This document shows, piece by piece, positions 1-8,407 of a stretch of 64,000 nt of DNA. The DNA is from Candidatus Gastranaerophilales bacterium. GTDB taxonomy: Bacteria > Cyanobacteriota > Vampirovibrionia > Gastranaerophilales > Gastranaerophilaceae. The notes beneath the pieces are model-generated. The model worked only from the letters and a program-made list of their open reading frames with translations. It was not told where the DNA came from and ran no database searches. Every line of letters starts with the position of its first letter. Within the stretch, counting starts at the first letter, position 1. The position numbers and the translations under genes are program-made. The DNA lies in assembly GCA_944326425.1 (NCBI GenBank), contig CALVDX010000005.1, forward strand, positions 1 to 64,000, in the 5' to 3' direction.

Positions 1-219
1 CACCCGGATGAAGGTGATGATGACTGTCCAGCCGGTTATGTCAGAGAAGGTGCTTATTGTAATCCGGCACGTGGCGGCTCCGGCGGTGGCGGCGGTGGCG
101 GCGGTGGCGGCAGCCACTTCGTAATAGATGAGCCTTCAAATGGCGGCGTTTGGACTGAAGTAGGCGTCGGTGACGGAACAGGAACAATTCATCACTCACC
201 GTTTCATAACGCATACTAA
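1..219 (+). CDS. Glycine-rich protein, C-terminal fragment
   Basis: An open frame enters from the left edge and stops at TAA 217-219, giving the last 72 residues of a protein. It contains an acidic DEGDDD stretch, two cysteines flanking a YVREGAY segment, a run of ten glycines interrupted by no other residue, and a tail ending HNAY. Glycine-rich, cysteine-bearing tails like this are typical of secreted or surface proteins, but the start and any signal peptide lie outside the window, so function cannot be assigned. A strong terminator follows 17 bp later, supporting that this is the real gene end. The arginine/histidine-rich frame on the opposite strand is a shadow of the GGC/GGT repeats. Confidence 0.7.
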   Translation, partial: HPDEGDDDCPAGYVREGAYCNPARGGSGGGGGGGGGGSHFVIDEPSNGGVWTEVGVGDGTGTIHHSPFHNAY

Positions 220-235
220 TCTGTACTAACAAAAA

Positions 236-262
236 ATCCCCGGAATCCGGGGATTTTTTTTG
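236..262. terminator. Bidirectional intrinsic terminator
   Basis: TCCCCGG (237-243), loop AAT, CCGGGGA (247-253), flanked by an A-run on the left and a T-run on the right. It can end both the plus-strand glycine-rich gene and minus-strand clpC, which converge here. Confidence 0.9.
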
Positions 263-298
263 TTAACCAACCATTTTCAAATGGCTATAAATCTATTC

Positions 299-2788
299 CT
301 ATTGAGCCGCCGGCGCTTCCTCTTGCTGGCTGCCTTCCTTTTGTTTCTTCTCAAAAACAATCTTATCATCCGCAAGTTTCATAATAATTACATCACCGGG
401 CTGATAAGCATTGGTAAGAATTTCTTCTGCAAGCGGATCTTCTATCTTTCTCTGGATAAGACGTCTTAACGGACGCGCGCCATAAGCTTCAGAATACCCG
501 TCTTTTGCAAGGAAGTCTTTTACTTCATCTGTTACTTCTACAGAAAGCTCACGTTCTGCAAGGCGCTTGAACAAGTCTTTCATCATCAAATCTACAATCT
601 GTCTGATTTCTTCCTTGCTCAGGTGTGCAAAAACGATAATGTCATCAATACGATTTAAGAATTCCGGCCTAAATGCTTTTTTCAATTCTTCATTAACCGT
701 TTCTTTGAGTTTTTCGTACTTGTCTTTCTTAGCATCTTCACCCGTCGTAAACCCGAGCTTACCCTGAGTTGCAATCATACTTGCACCAACATTTGAGGTC
801 ATTATTATAATTGTATTTTTAAAGTTAATATGTCTGCCCTTGGCATCAGTCAAACGTCCGTCATCAAGAATTTGGAGCATTATATTGAATACATCCGGGT
901 GTGCTTTTTCAATTTCGTCAAAAAGGATTACCGAATATGGTTTCTTTCTGACGATTTCTGATAAATGCCCGCCGTCATCATAACCGACATACCCCGGAGG
1001 CGAGCCGATGAGTTTTGCGGTTGAATGTTTTTCCATAAACTCTGACATATCAACACGTATCATATTATCTTCAGACCCGAATACCGCTTCTGCCAGTGCT
1101 TTTGCAAGTTCTGTTTTACCGACACCCGTAGGACCTGAGAAAATAAAACTTCCAATTGGTCTGTTCGGGCTCTTTAAACCTACCCTTGCACGTCTTATTG
1201 CTTTAGAAATGGCTGTTACCGCTTCACTCTGACCGATGACTCTTGCATGAAGCGTATCTTCAAGTTTTAAAAGTCTTTCGGTTTCTCCCTCTGTTAGTTT
1301 AGTCACCGGAACTCCGGTCATTGTAGCAATAACTTCCGCAACATCCTCTTCAGTTACGGTAGGTTTATTCATGTCATTATCACGTTTCCACGCTTCTGTT
1401 GCTTCGCGAATTCTGTCTTTCATATTTGCTTCATCATCACGAAGCGACGATGCCAGTTCAAATTCCTGATTTCTTATTGCATCTTCTTTTTCCTTAATAA
1501 TTTTACGAAGTTCTTTATCAAGTTCTTTTCCTTCAGGCGAAAGAGAACTTACCTTAAGTCTTACTTTAGAGCTTGCTTCATCAAGAACATCAATCGCTTT
1601 GTCAGGCAAAAATCTGTCATTGATATATTTGCTTGAAAGCTTTGTAGCCGCTACTATTGCTTCATCGGAAATTATAAGATTATGGTGTTCTTCGTATTTA
1701 AATTTAAGTCCGCGGATAATCTCAATAGTTTCATCAATTGAGGGTTCTTCAATGATTACCGGCTGAAATCTTCTTTCCAGAGCAGAATCTTTTTCGATAT
1801 ACTTCCTGTATTCGTCAGAAGTTGTGGCACCTATTACCTGAATTTCACCTCTTGAAAGTGCAGGTTTAAGGATATTTGCCGCATCAATAGCGCCTTCTGC
1901 AGCCCCTGCACCGATAAGTGTATGCATTTCATCAATTACAAGAATGACATTTCCTGCCTGACGGATTTCATCCATAATTTTCTTAAGACGTTCTTCAAAT
2001 TCCCCTCTATACTTGGTTCCGGCAATCAGAAGCCCCATATCAAGCTGAATAATCTTTTTGCCGTCCAAAATATCCGGAACTTCCGCATTAACAATTCTAA
2101 TTGCAAGCCCCTCGGCAACAGCTGTTTTACCAACACCCGGTTCGCCTAAAAGCACCGGATTATTTTTGGTTCTTCTTGCAAGGATTTGAATAACACGCTC
2201 AATTTCTTTTTCACGTCCGACAACAGGGTCAAGACGCATTTCTGCTGCAGCAAGCGTTAAATCCGTACCGTACTCGTCAAGGCTCGGAGTTTTAACTTTT
2301 GACGCCTGCGAAGAGGAGGAGGAAATATTTCCTGATGCTGTTGTCTGTGGTTTTGTATCGCCCAGCATTTTAACAACGTTACTGCGGATTTTGTTTAAAT
2401 CAACACCGAGGTTTTCAAGCACTCTTGCAGCGACTCCTTCGCCCTCACGGATTAACCCTAAAAGGAGGTGCTCTGTGCCGATATAATTGTGTCCCAGTTG
2501 TCTTGCCTCATCCCAGGATAATTCAAGAACACGTTTTGCGCGCGGTGTAAATGGTATTTCTACTGCAACAAACCCTGAGCCTCTGCCGATTATTTTTTCG
2601 ACTTCGATTCTTGCATCTTTAAGATTTACCCCCATAGATTTAAGAGTTTTTGCCGCAATCCCCGTTCCTTCACCAATTAATCCCAGCAATACCTGTTCTG
2701 TACCGACAAAATTGTGCCCCAGTCTCCTTGCTTCTTCCTGAGCCAGCATTATTACTTTTATCGCTTTTTCGGTAAAACGTTCAAACAT
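299..2788 (-). CDS. clpC: ATP-dependent Clp protease ATPase subunit ClpC
   Basis: AAA+ unfoldase that feeds substrates to the ClpP peptidase in the cytoplasm. The 829-residue protein has the double Clp_N repeat (about 1-145), a first AAA domain with Walker A GEPGVGKT (215-222) and Walker B VILVIDE (281-287), a coiled M domain (about 410-470), and a second AAA domain with Walker A GPTGVGKT (552-559). A ClpP-docking LGF tripeptide lies at about 678-680. The presence of the M domain and LGF separates it from ClpB and ClpA. The N-terminus ([20 protein letters not shown]) is nearly that of cyanobacterial and plastid ClpC, one of the main clues to the lineage. GAGGAGAAAC precedes the ATG. The gene is monocistronic here; no ctsR, mcsA or mcsB is adjacent, unlike in Firmicutes. 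Confidence 0.97.
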   Translation of the reverse strand: MFERFTEKAIKVIMLAQEEARRLGHNFVGTEQVLLGLIGEGTGIAAKTLKSMGVNLKDARIEVEKIIGRGSGFVAVEIPFTPRAKRVLELSWDEARQLGHNYIGTEHLLLGLIREGEGVAARVLENLGVDLNKIRSNVVKMLGDTKPQTTASGNISSSSSQASKVKTPSLDEYGTDLTLAAAEMRLDPVVGREKEIERVIQILARRTKNNPVLLGEPGVGKTAVAEGLAIRIVNAEVPDILDGKKIIQLDMGLLIAGTKYRGEFEERLKKIMDEIRQAGNVILVIDEMHTLIGAGAAEGAIDAANILKPALSRGEIQVIGATTSDEYRKYIEKDSALERRFQPVIIEEPSIDETIEIIRGLKFKYEEHHNLIISDEAIVAATKLSSKYINDRFLPDKAIDVLDEASSKVRLKVSSLSPEGKELDKELRKIIKEKEDAIRNQEFELASSLRDDEANMKDRIREATEAWKRDNDMNKPTVTEEDVAEVIATMTGVPVTKLTEGETERLLKLEDTLHARVIGQSEAVTAISKAIRRARVGLKSPNRPIGSFIFSGPTGVGKTELAKALAEAVFGSEDNMIRVDMSEFMEKHSTAKLIGSPPGYVGYDDGGHLSEIVRKKPYSVILFDEIEKAHPDVFNIMLQILDDGRLTDAKGRHINFKNTIIIMTSNVGASMIATQGKLGFTTGEDAKKDKYEKLKETVNEELKKAFRPEFLNRIDDIIVFAHLSKEEIRQIVDLMMKDLFKRLAERELSVEVTDEVKDFLAKDGYSEAYGARPLRRLIQRKIEDPLAEEILTNAYQPGDVIIMKLADDKIVFEKKQKEGSQQEEAPAAQ

Positions 2789-3245
2789 GTGTTTCTCCTC
2801 TATTAAACAGCTAATATAATGTTACAAAAAATAACGCAAAACTTCAAGTAGGCAAGGCATTATTTACACTAATAAGTTTAATATTATATAGCCGCTCTGC
2901 AAAAAGCTGATGAAGGGGACTATAAACCATTAATTAATTTTGTTAAATAAATTCTGCCGACATCCACATCTTTTTGTAAATTTTTGTAAATTTTTTGACT
3001 TTTTTTCAAAAAAAGTAGCAAAAAATTTTTTTCACACGGTTTAAGAGAAACATAAAGCTCTCTCTTCTTATTTAAACGGACAGACCTTGGTTACAATTAT
3101 ACAAGGTCTTTTTTTTATTTATAACACCAACTGCAGAAAAAGCCTGTTTGCGCGCTTACCTGCATGCGGCAATAGCAGGCAAAAAATAAAATTATCATAC
3201 AATTGGCTGATTTCTTTTGTTCAAAAAAATCATAAATTTGTAGTT
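2789..3245. other. Non-coding interval between divergent clpC and cdd
   Basis: 457 bp, very AT-rich, with no convincing ORF. It holds the clpC leader on the left, a direct duplication of TTTTTGTAAA at 2971-2980 and 2981-2990, and a small stem (AAGAGA/TCTCTT near 3043-3067). A clear hairpin-plus-T-run terminator follows at 3082-3116. Nothing coding precedes that plus-strand terminator, so either a short untranslated transcript ends there or it is an attenuator in the cdd leader. Confidence 0.6.
3082..3116 (+). terminator. Intrinsic terminator upstream of cdd
   Basis: Perfect 8-bp stem AGACCTTG (3082-3089) / CAAGGTCT (3102-3109) with a 12-nt loop and a run of eight or more T. It points towards cdd. 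It argues against a TTG start at 3087 for the following gene, since that codon would sit inside the stem. Confidence 0.75.
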
Positions 3246-3635
3246 ATGGATATAGATTACAGGTGTATGTTAAATATAGCAAAAGAAGTATCGCAAAACT
3301 CCTACGCGCCGTTCTCAAAATTTCGTGTTGGTGCTTGTGTTATGGGAGCAAGCGGTAATCTGTATAAAGGATGTAATTTTGAAAACTCAAGTTTCGGATT
3401 AACAATCTGCGCTGAACGCTGTGCAATAGGTAATGCCATTTCAAACGGCGAAAAGCAAATTCTTGCAGTAGCAATTTTCTCCCCCGATTCGGAGGAGTGC
3501 TATCCCTGCGGCGCTTGCAGACAGGTTATCTATGAGTTTAAAGGGGAGTTTGATACTGAAATAATTACAGAAAAAAACGGTTGTCCTAAAATAGATAAAT
3601 TATCAAACTTGCTTCCGTTTGGATTTAAAATATAA
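3246..3635 (+). CDS. cdd: Cytidine deaminase
   Basis: Deaminates cytidine and deoxycytidine to uridine and deoxyuridine in pyrimidine salvage. The 129-residue product matches the small homotetrameric class (about 130 aa). The zinc site is visible: Cys55 with catalytic Glu57 in TICAERCA, and Cys88/Cys91 in PCGAC. ATG 3246 was chosen because it gives the normal family length; the frame stays open upstream to a TTG at 3087, but that stretch overlaps a terminator hairpin. No clear Shine-Dalgarno is seen. In Bacillus cdd follows dgkA in the pgpH-ybeY-dgkA block; here it lies upstream of the same block. Confidence 0.93.
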   Translation: MDIDYRCMLNIAKEVSQNSYAPFSKFRVGACVMGASGNLYKGCNFENSSFGLTICAERCAIGNAISNGEKQILAVAIFSPDSEECYPCGACRQVIYEFKGEFDTEIITEKNGCPKIDKLSNLLPFGFKI

Positions 3636-3638
3636 AAC

Positions 3639-3851
3639 ATGTATATAATTGAATTAGCTATAAAACTTTTCAACAAATATTACAGAAAAAAGACTGTTAT
3701 AAAAAGCTTTCCAACACCGGATACTCAGGAACCTGAAGAAAAGTGCAAACACGTTTTCCGGCCGGTTGACAGTACAGGACTTGTTCTGGCTTGTATTAAA
3801 TGCGGATTTGTAGTAAACATGAATGATAATCAGAATGAGGATATTTTATGA
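3639..3851 (+). CDS. Small zinc-ribbon-like protein of unknown function
   Basis: 70 residues. An amphipathic or membrane-associating N-terminal helix (MYIIELAIKLFNKYY) is followed by a CKH ... CIKC arrangement (about residues 36-58) that could bind one zinc ion. It starts 3 bp after cdd stops and its TGA overlaps the ATG of pgpH, so it is translationally coupled within the operon. I do not recognise the family; a real protein is likely because of the tight packing and the Cys pairs. Confidence 0.7.
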   Translation: MYIIELAIKLFNKYYRKKTVIKSFPTPDTQEPEEKCKHVFRPVDSTGLVLACIKCGFVVNMNDNQNEDIL

Positions 3852-6019
3852 GTTATAAAGACAAAATTATTAATTTTATAAAGTCTAATGCCTTTAAAAA
3901 TTTTCTGTTGTTTATGCTTTTTACTATAACAATGACTATTGTTATTTCCTCCCAAAATTTCTTTTTTCAGCAAATAATTGAAAACGGCGTAAGTAAACAG
4001 GATATTATTGCACAAAAAAATATTACGGTTGTGGATACCATAAGAACCGAACAACATAAAAAGGATGTCGCGCGAAAGGTTGAACCTATTTTAACCCAGG
4101 CAAACGATGATTTCATAAGAGTTAATCTTACTACTTTGCGTAATACAATACTCAAAATAAGAGAATCTCAGGTATCCGATGACAAAAAATTTAACGAAAT
4201 ATCCGTTCTGTTTGACACTCCGCGTTCTTCTGAAAAAACCGCAATGGTAGACTTTCTGCTTCATTCGGACTTAGAATCACTCAATAAACTTTTTAGCAGA
4301 GCGCAAAACACTCTGGATACTGTATTAAATATAGGAATTACTGCCGAAGATTTTGAAAAGGGCAACATTACAAATATTATAGAAAAAGGAATGTATCAAT
4401 CAATCCCGCGCGGTCAGTCACGAATGATTACAACAATACTTAATCAGGTAATCGTTCCCAATCTGATTGTTGACGAATTTGCAACAGAAATTGCAAGAAG
4501 GAACGCGCAAAATTCGGTTAAACCTTATGAAGTGACCTTCAAACAGGGTGATACCATTGTTTTTGCAGGAGAACAAATCACAAAAGTAAAAAGCGATGCT
4601 TTAAGAGAAGCCGGATACAACGTTCTTGAAATAAATTACATTGGTATTGCAGGTATTTTCTTTTTAACAGCTCTTTCGACAAGTATGTTTCTTATATACT
4701 TAAAAGGATTTGAAAAGAATTTTCTTGAACCGAATTACCTGAGACTATTTGCTTTTCTTGCGATTTTCTTATCACTTTTCCCCGTAGTTCTGCCCACAGG
4801 ATTTTCCCCTTATGTAATCCCGTTTCCTGCCTTTATGATTATAATGTCAATCTTTGCAAATCCGCGGGTAGCACTTTTTGCTTCTAATTTGATTCTGGTT
4901 AATATTGCAATAAGCATGCACTACGGCATTGAAATGATTGTTTCCTTCCTTCTTTTAAACACTTTCTCAATGATAACCGTTTATAACCATAAATTTACAA
5001 AACGGAATGATATGATACTAATCGGTTTTAAGATTGCCGTTGCAGGCGGTATAATCCTTGCCTGTGTATATTTACTCGAAAGATTCTTAATGAATATTGA
5101 TAATGCCCTTATATTAACAGATGTAAGCTACATAATGCTTAACAGCTTTGTAATAGGCGGCTTATTGACTCTCGGCTTCATGCCGGTTTTGGAGAAATTA
5201 TTCCAGATGATATCACCATACGGTCTGGTAGAACTGGCCGACCAGAATCAGCAGCTTTTAAAAGACTTACAGTTAAAAGCACCCGGTACATACAACCACA
5301 GCATGATGGTTGCATATCTCTGTGAAGCAGCAGCCGAAGCAATCGGAGCAAATCCTCTTCTTGCTAAAGTCGGTGCGATTTATCACGATGTCGGTAAACT
5401 TAAACGCCCGATGTTTTTCGTAGAAAACCAATCGAGTTACGGTATTGAAAATCCGCATAATAACTGTTCGCCAAAATTTTCTAAAATGCTTATTACGGCT
5501 CACCCGAAAGATGGTGTAGAATTAGCCAGAGACAACGGGCTGCCGGCTGTTATAAATAATTTTATTCTACAACACCACGGAACAGGACTGGTAAGTTATT
5601 TTTACAAACAAGCCGTTGCGGAGGAAGGCGCAGAAAATGTTCAGGAAGAACAATTCCGTTACCCGGGGCCAAAGCCGAACTCTAAAGAAACAGCAATACT
5701 TATGATTGCAGATGCTGTAGAATCAGCAGTGCGTGCTAATAAAGCTTCTTCTGCCGAAGAAATTGATACGGTTATTGACCGCATAATCCGAGACCGTTTG
5801 AATGACGGACAATTATCGGAAGCGCCGATTACTCTTAAAGATTTGTCGACCATTGCCTCTGTTATGAGCCGTATCCTGCGCGGTATTCACCACGAAAGAA
5901 TTAAATATCAGCAAGATCTGGTTAATGAACTTGACAGAAACAAAACTGCCGTACAAACCATAGATAAGGACTTAGAGGCCAAAATTCAGGAGCTTGAAAG
6001 CAAACGCGATGAACATTAA
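3848..6019 (+). CDS. pgpH: PgpH-family membrane HD phosphohydrolase (7TMR-HDED)
   Basis: Probable cyclic-di-AMP phosphodiesterase (PgpH/YqfF family), which controls levels of this second messenger in osmotic and cell-wall homeostasis. The 723-residue protein has one N-terminal membrane helix (about 17-37), a large extracytoplasmic HDED domain (about 40-265), and about seven membrane segments (about 265-480). The cytoplasmic HD domain carries NHS at about 484 and YHDVGK at about 512. A later LQHHGTG motif supplies further metal ligands. The ATG overlaps the preceding stop as ATGA. It is followed by ybeY and dgkA with short overlaps, the same order as in Bacillus. Substrate assignment is from family knowledge; no diadenylate cyclase gene is in the window. 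Confidence 0.9.
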   Translation: MSYKDKIINFIKSNAFKNFLLFMLFTITMTIVISSQNFFFQQIIENGVSKQDIIAQKNITVVDTIRTEQHKKDVARKVEPILTQANDDFIRVNLTTLRNTILKIRESQVSDDKKFNEISVLFDTPRSSEKTAMVDFLLHSDLESLNKLFSRAQNTLDTVLNIGITAEDFEKGNITNIIEKGMYQSIPRGQSRMITTILNQVIVPNLIVDEFATEIARRNAQNSVKPYEVTFKQGDTIVFAGEQITKVKSDALREAGYNVLEINYIGIAGIFFLTALSTSMFLIYLKGFEKNFLEPNYLRLFAFLAIFLSLFPVVLPTGFSPYVIPFPAFMIIMSIFANPRVALFASNLILVNIAISMHYGIEMIVSFLLLNTFSMITVYNHKFTKRNDMILIGFKIAVAGGIILACVYLLERFLMNIDNALILTDVSYIMLNSFVIGGLLTLGFMPVLEKLFQMISPYGLVELADQNQQLLKDLQLKAPGTYNHSMMVAYLCEAAAEAIGANPLLAKVGAIYHDVGKLKRPMFFVENQSSYGIENPHNNCSPKFSKMLITAHPKDGVELARDNGLPAVINNFILQHHGTGLVSYFYKQAVAEEGAENVQEEQFRYPGPKPNSKETAILMIADAVESAVRANKASSAEEIDTVIDRIIRDRLNDGQLSEAPITLKDLSTIASVMSRILRGIHHERIKYQQDLVNELDRNKTAVQTIDKDLEAKIQELESKRDEH

Positions 6020-6506
6020 TATTTTTAGCGAAAATATTTGTAATAAATACAAAATTGATGAAGCAAAAGCTATTAATGTTGCAAAGCAGGTTTTTGAATA
6101 CTATATGAGTCATATCGGGAATAAATCAGCACTTCACGGTTTTAAATATGATACAGTAACTTTTGATATACTCTACTGCGACTCTGAAAAAACTCACGAA
6201 CTTAACAGGGAGTATAGAAACAAGGATTATCCCGCGGATATAATTACATTTGCAATTTTTGCAGATGATGAGGATAAATTCATATTTGACGGAGAAATTA
6301 ATCTCGGCGAGTTTATTATTGCGCTTGATAAAGTAGATGAAGAGAGCAAAAAAAAGAATAAAACCTTTGAGGAAGAACTCTATTTTTTAATTTCTCACGG
6401 TATTATGCATCTTTTAGGATTTGACCACCAGACAGAAGAGGATTACAATTTTGTTGTAGGGATGCAGAATGATGCCTTGAAAGTTGTGGAGTATGACAAA
6501 GTTTAA
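6009..6506 (+). CDS. ybeY: Endoribonuclease / rRNA maturation factor YbeY
   Basis: Single-strand endoribonuclease needed for 16S rRNA 3'-end maturation and ribosome quality control. 165 residues with the diagnostic zinc motif H-x3-H-x5-H as His130, His134 and His140 (SHGIMHLLGFDH). ATG 6009 overlaps the end of pgpH by 11 bp; an in-frame TTG at 5994 is less likely. The stop overlaps the start of dgkA, so the two are probably translationally coupled. Confidence 0.95.
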   Translation: MNINIFSENICNKYKIDEAKAINVAKQVFEYYMSHIGNKSALHGFKYDTVTFDILYCDSEKTHELNREYRNKDYPADIITFAIFADDEDKFIFDGEINLGEFIIALDKVDEESKKKNKTFEEELYFLISHGIMHLLGFDHQTEEDYNFVVGMQNDALKVVEYDKV

Positions 6507-6870
6507 GACAAAAAATTTTAACAGTTCGTTTCAACATGCCCGTAAGGGTATGCGTCTTGTATTAAAGAGCGAACGAAATATACGTGTACACATGGTACTT
6601 GCAGTAATAGTACTGTTTCTGTCTTTACTATTCGGTTTTAAGCCGGTAGAAATCTGTGTTTTGCTGCTTACTATCGGAATGGTAATTATTTCGGAAATGC
6701 TTAATACCGCAATAGAATTTGCACTTGATGCTACATTCAGAAACAAATACAGTACTCTTGTCGGAATGGCAAAAGATATTTCCGCCGGTGCCGTTATGGT
6801 TGCAAGTTTCTTAAGTGTTGTAATAGGTATTATACTATTTGCCCATGCTGCTGTTAGAGCCTTTATGTAA
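6493..6870 (+). CDS. dgkA: DgkA-family lipid kinase (diacylglycerol/undecaprenol kinase)
   Basis: Small trimeric integral-membrane kinase phosphorylating diacylglycerol or undecaprenol, recycling lipid carriers for envelope synthesis. 125 residues, three hydrophobic segments (about 33-50, 55-70, 95-115), and the family signature SEMLNTAIEFALD (about 67-79) followed by KDISAGAV. The start ATG 6493 lies inside the 3' end of ybeY (14-bp overlap). Because of its position next to pgpH and ybeY, as in Firmicutes where this enzyme acts on undecaprenol, that substrate is plausible, but sequence alone cannot decide. Confidence 0.92.
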   Translation: MTKFKTKNFNSSFQHARKGMRLVLKSERNIRVHMVLAVIVLFLSLLFGFKPVEICVLLLTIGMVIISEMLNTAIEFALDATFRNKYSTLVGMAKDISAGAVMVASFLSVVIGIILFAHAAVRAFM

Positions 6871-6973
6871 CCGTTTTGATATACCTGTTTGTCCCTGTTT
6901 CTAAGAGGGATTTATTAAGTTTTGTATAAAAAATATATATTTTGTAAATATTTGTTTACAATTTGTAATAAAC

Positions 6974-7243
6974 ATGGCAATTTTCCTGAAGAAAAAAACT
7001 TTATATAAGAGTAAGGACATTATAAGGAAAAGATACCCCATGAAAGAACAAGAATTAAATGCAGCAATGTCAGTTATTACAGATCCTGTAAAAAATGTTT
7101 ATAAACTGGAAACCAGACAGGATATTGAAGAAATACAAAGAATTATCAGAATTTTTAATATTGCACACGAACAGCAAAATAAACACAGAATGCTTTCTAT
7201 CAAAAATCTTGCAACTTTAAGACTTGTTCTGAGCAATAACTAA
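6974..7243 (+). CDS. Small basic/helical protein of unknown function
   Basis: 89 residues from ATG 6974, or 67 from ATG 7040. The latter has an AAGGA about 12 nt upstream, while the former has no visible ribosome-binding site. The conserved-looking part is helical and charged (KLETRQDIEEIQRIIRIFNI). A palindrome-like TTGTAAA...TTTACAA lies at 6942-6961, just before the longer start. A strong terminator follows 33 bp after the stop, so it is its own transcription unit. No family recognised. Confidence 0.65.
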   Translation: MAIFLKKKTLYKSKDIIRKRYPMKEQELNAAMSVITDPVKNVYKLETRQDIEEIQRIIRIFNIAHEQQNKHRMLSIKNLATLRLVLSNN

Positions 7244-7275
7244 GATGTGAATTATTTATGGGTTTATATGATGAA

Positions 7276-7310
7276 AAAACAGACGATTATTAATAATAAT
7301 CGTCTGTTTT
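7276..7310. terminator. Bidirectional intrinsic terminator
   Basis: A perfect 16-bp inverted repeat AAAACAGACGATTATT / AATAATCGTCTGTTTT (7276-7291 / 7295-7310) with a 3-nt loop. It ends the small plus-strand gene and can also serve the convergent minus-strand gene at 7335. Confidence 0.9.
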
Positions 7311-7334
7311 AATGTTTACATTAAGCAGCATCAC

Positions 7335-8156
7335 TTAAAGAACCATACACAGTACCATTAAAATCATTGCTCCAACCTGCATTGCAGTTGCAAGTCCCTG
7401 TTGAAACCTGTTTGAATCGTATCTTTTAATAGACTGCTGCGCCTTATATGCACTGTTCAAACGATTAATCCGCTCTTCCTCCGTATCAGAGTCATACGAG
7501 CCGCCAAGCATTTCATTTTCAAGGTTTGCAAGCCTGTCTGAAAACGATGTCCTGCCGCTTCCGGTATAAAGATTTCTGTTTAATCCGCTTAAATCACCGT
7601 TTCTCATACCGTTTCCGCAGGACAAATCATCATAATATGCATTTTCCGATGCCATACGGTAATCGTCCTTAAATACATTATTTTTGATTCTTTCAACCCT
7701 TGCATTGTAACTGTCATCTTCATAAACACGGCTGAAAAGCTGTTTTTCTATCCTTACAAGCCTGTCATCAAGAGTATTTTTATCATAGGTTTGACTGAAT
7801 AACTTTGTCTCAACCCTGTCAAGCGCCGGATAACGGACTGTTTCATCAGCAGCAAGCTCTTCCGCTGCCTCCTCCGCCATAAACGTATCTTCACACGGCT
7901 TAATTTTCTCGCTGATTACATCAGCTGAAAGATCGTCCGAAATTTTTTTAACACGTTCATCAATACTTTTTTTAGACACAACCCCGTAAATTGATTGTTC
8001 CAGCCTCGCAATACGCGTTTCAGCACTCTGGTCGGAATAATTTATACCGTATAATTCCTCCTCTATTGTTAACAACCTATCCGCATATTTATCAGAAGCC
8101 GGAACAGGTGTAAGTGTCAATAATATTGTAAACAGCAGGTATAGAAATCGTTTCAT
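7335..8156 (-). CDS. Secreted/anchored protein with ~23-residue R-x3-E-LF/YG repeats
   Basis: 273 residues with a signal peptide (MKRFLYLLFTILLTLTPVPA) and a hydrophobic C-terminal segment (MQVGAMILMVLCMVL) that could anchor it. The body carries about seven degenerate copies of a unit of the form R-(L/I/V)-x2-(I/L)-E-x2-(L/I/M)-(F/Y)-(G/S)-x3-Y, for example DRLLTIEEELYGINY, TRIARLEQSIYG, DRLVRIEKQLFSRVY and DRLANLENEMLGGSY. Such repeats probably form paired helices. Similar RLExxLFG repeats are known to me from uncharacterised cyanobacterial envelope proteins. The role is unknown; the location is probably periplasmic or at the envelope. Confidence 0.75.
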   Translation of the reverse strand: MKRFLYLLFTILLTLTPVPASDKYADRLLTIEEELYGINYSDQSAETRIARLEQSIYGVVSKKSIDERVKKISDDLSADVISEKIKPCEDTFMAEEAAEELAADETVRYPALDRVETKLFSQTYDKNTLDDRLVRIEKQLFSRVYEDDSYNARVERIKNNVFKDDYRMASENAYYDDLSCGNGMRNGDLSGLNRNLYTGSGRTSFSDRLANLENEMLGGSYDSDTEEERINRLNSAYKAQQSIKRYDSNRFQQGLATAMQVGAMILMVLCMVL

Positions 8157-8344
8157 AAAAATCTCCTAACCTAATATAAAGATTTTTATTGTGATTTCCT
8201 ATCTTATATTGACCGATTGTGAAAAAGCTTTTTCTAACCGGAAAGTAGTACTTCTTAATATAATCCGACAATAAAAAGCCGCGGCTCTTAATGTACTTAA
8301 GTAATCTGACGAAAAATATTTATGTAAATCCCCTCTCTTAGTGT

Positions 8345-8377
8345 TTATTTTTAAAAATGTTTATAGTATAGTATAAT
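8345..8377 (+). promoter_or_regulatory. Probable promoter of the phosphohexomutase gene
   Basis: Perfect -10 TATAAT at 8372-8377, with only a T-rich, weak -35 region upstream. Predicted start near 8384 leaves a short leader carrying GAGAGGAAATA as the ribosome-binding site for ATG 8408. Confidence 0.55.
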
Positions 8378-8407
8378 TTAGTCAGCCGAAAATGAGAGGA
8401 AATAAGT

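Noticed and set aside
41-232. 63-residue Arg/His-rich frame on the minus strand
   Set aside because: It is the antisense shadow of the glycine codon run in the real plus-strand gene; no ribosome-binding site, biased residue content.
3087-3245. N-terminal extension of cytidine deaminase from TTG 3087
   Set aside because: The codon lies in a terminator stem, and the extension gives 182 residues where the family has about 130.
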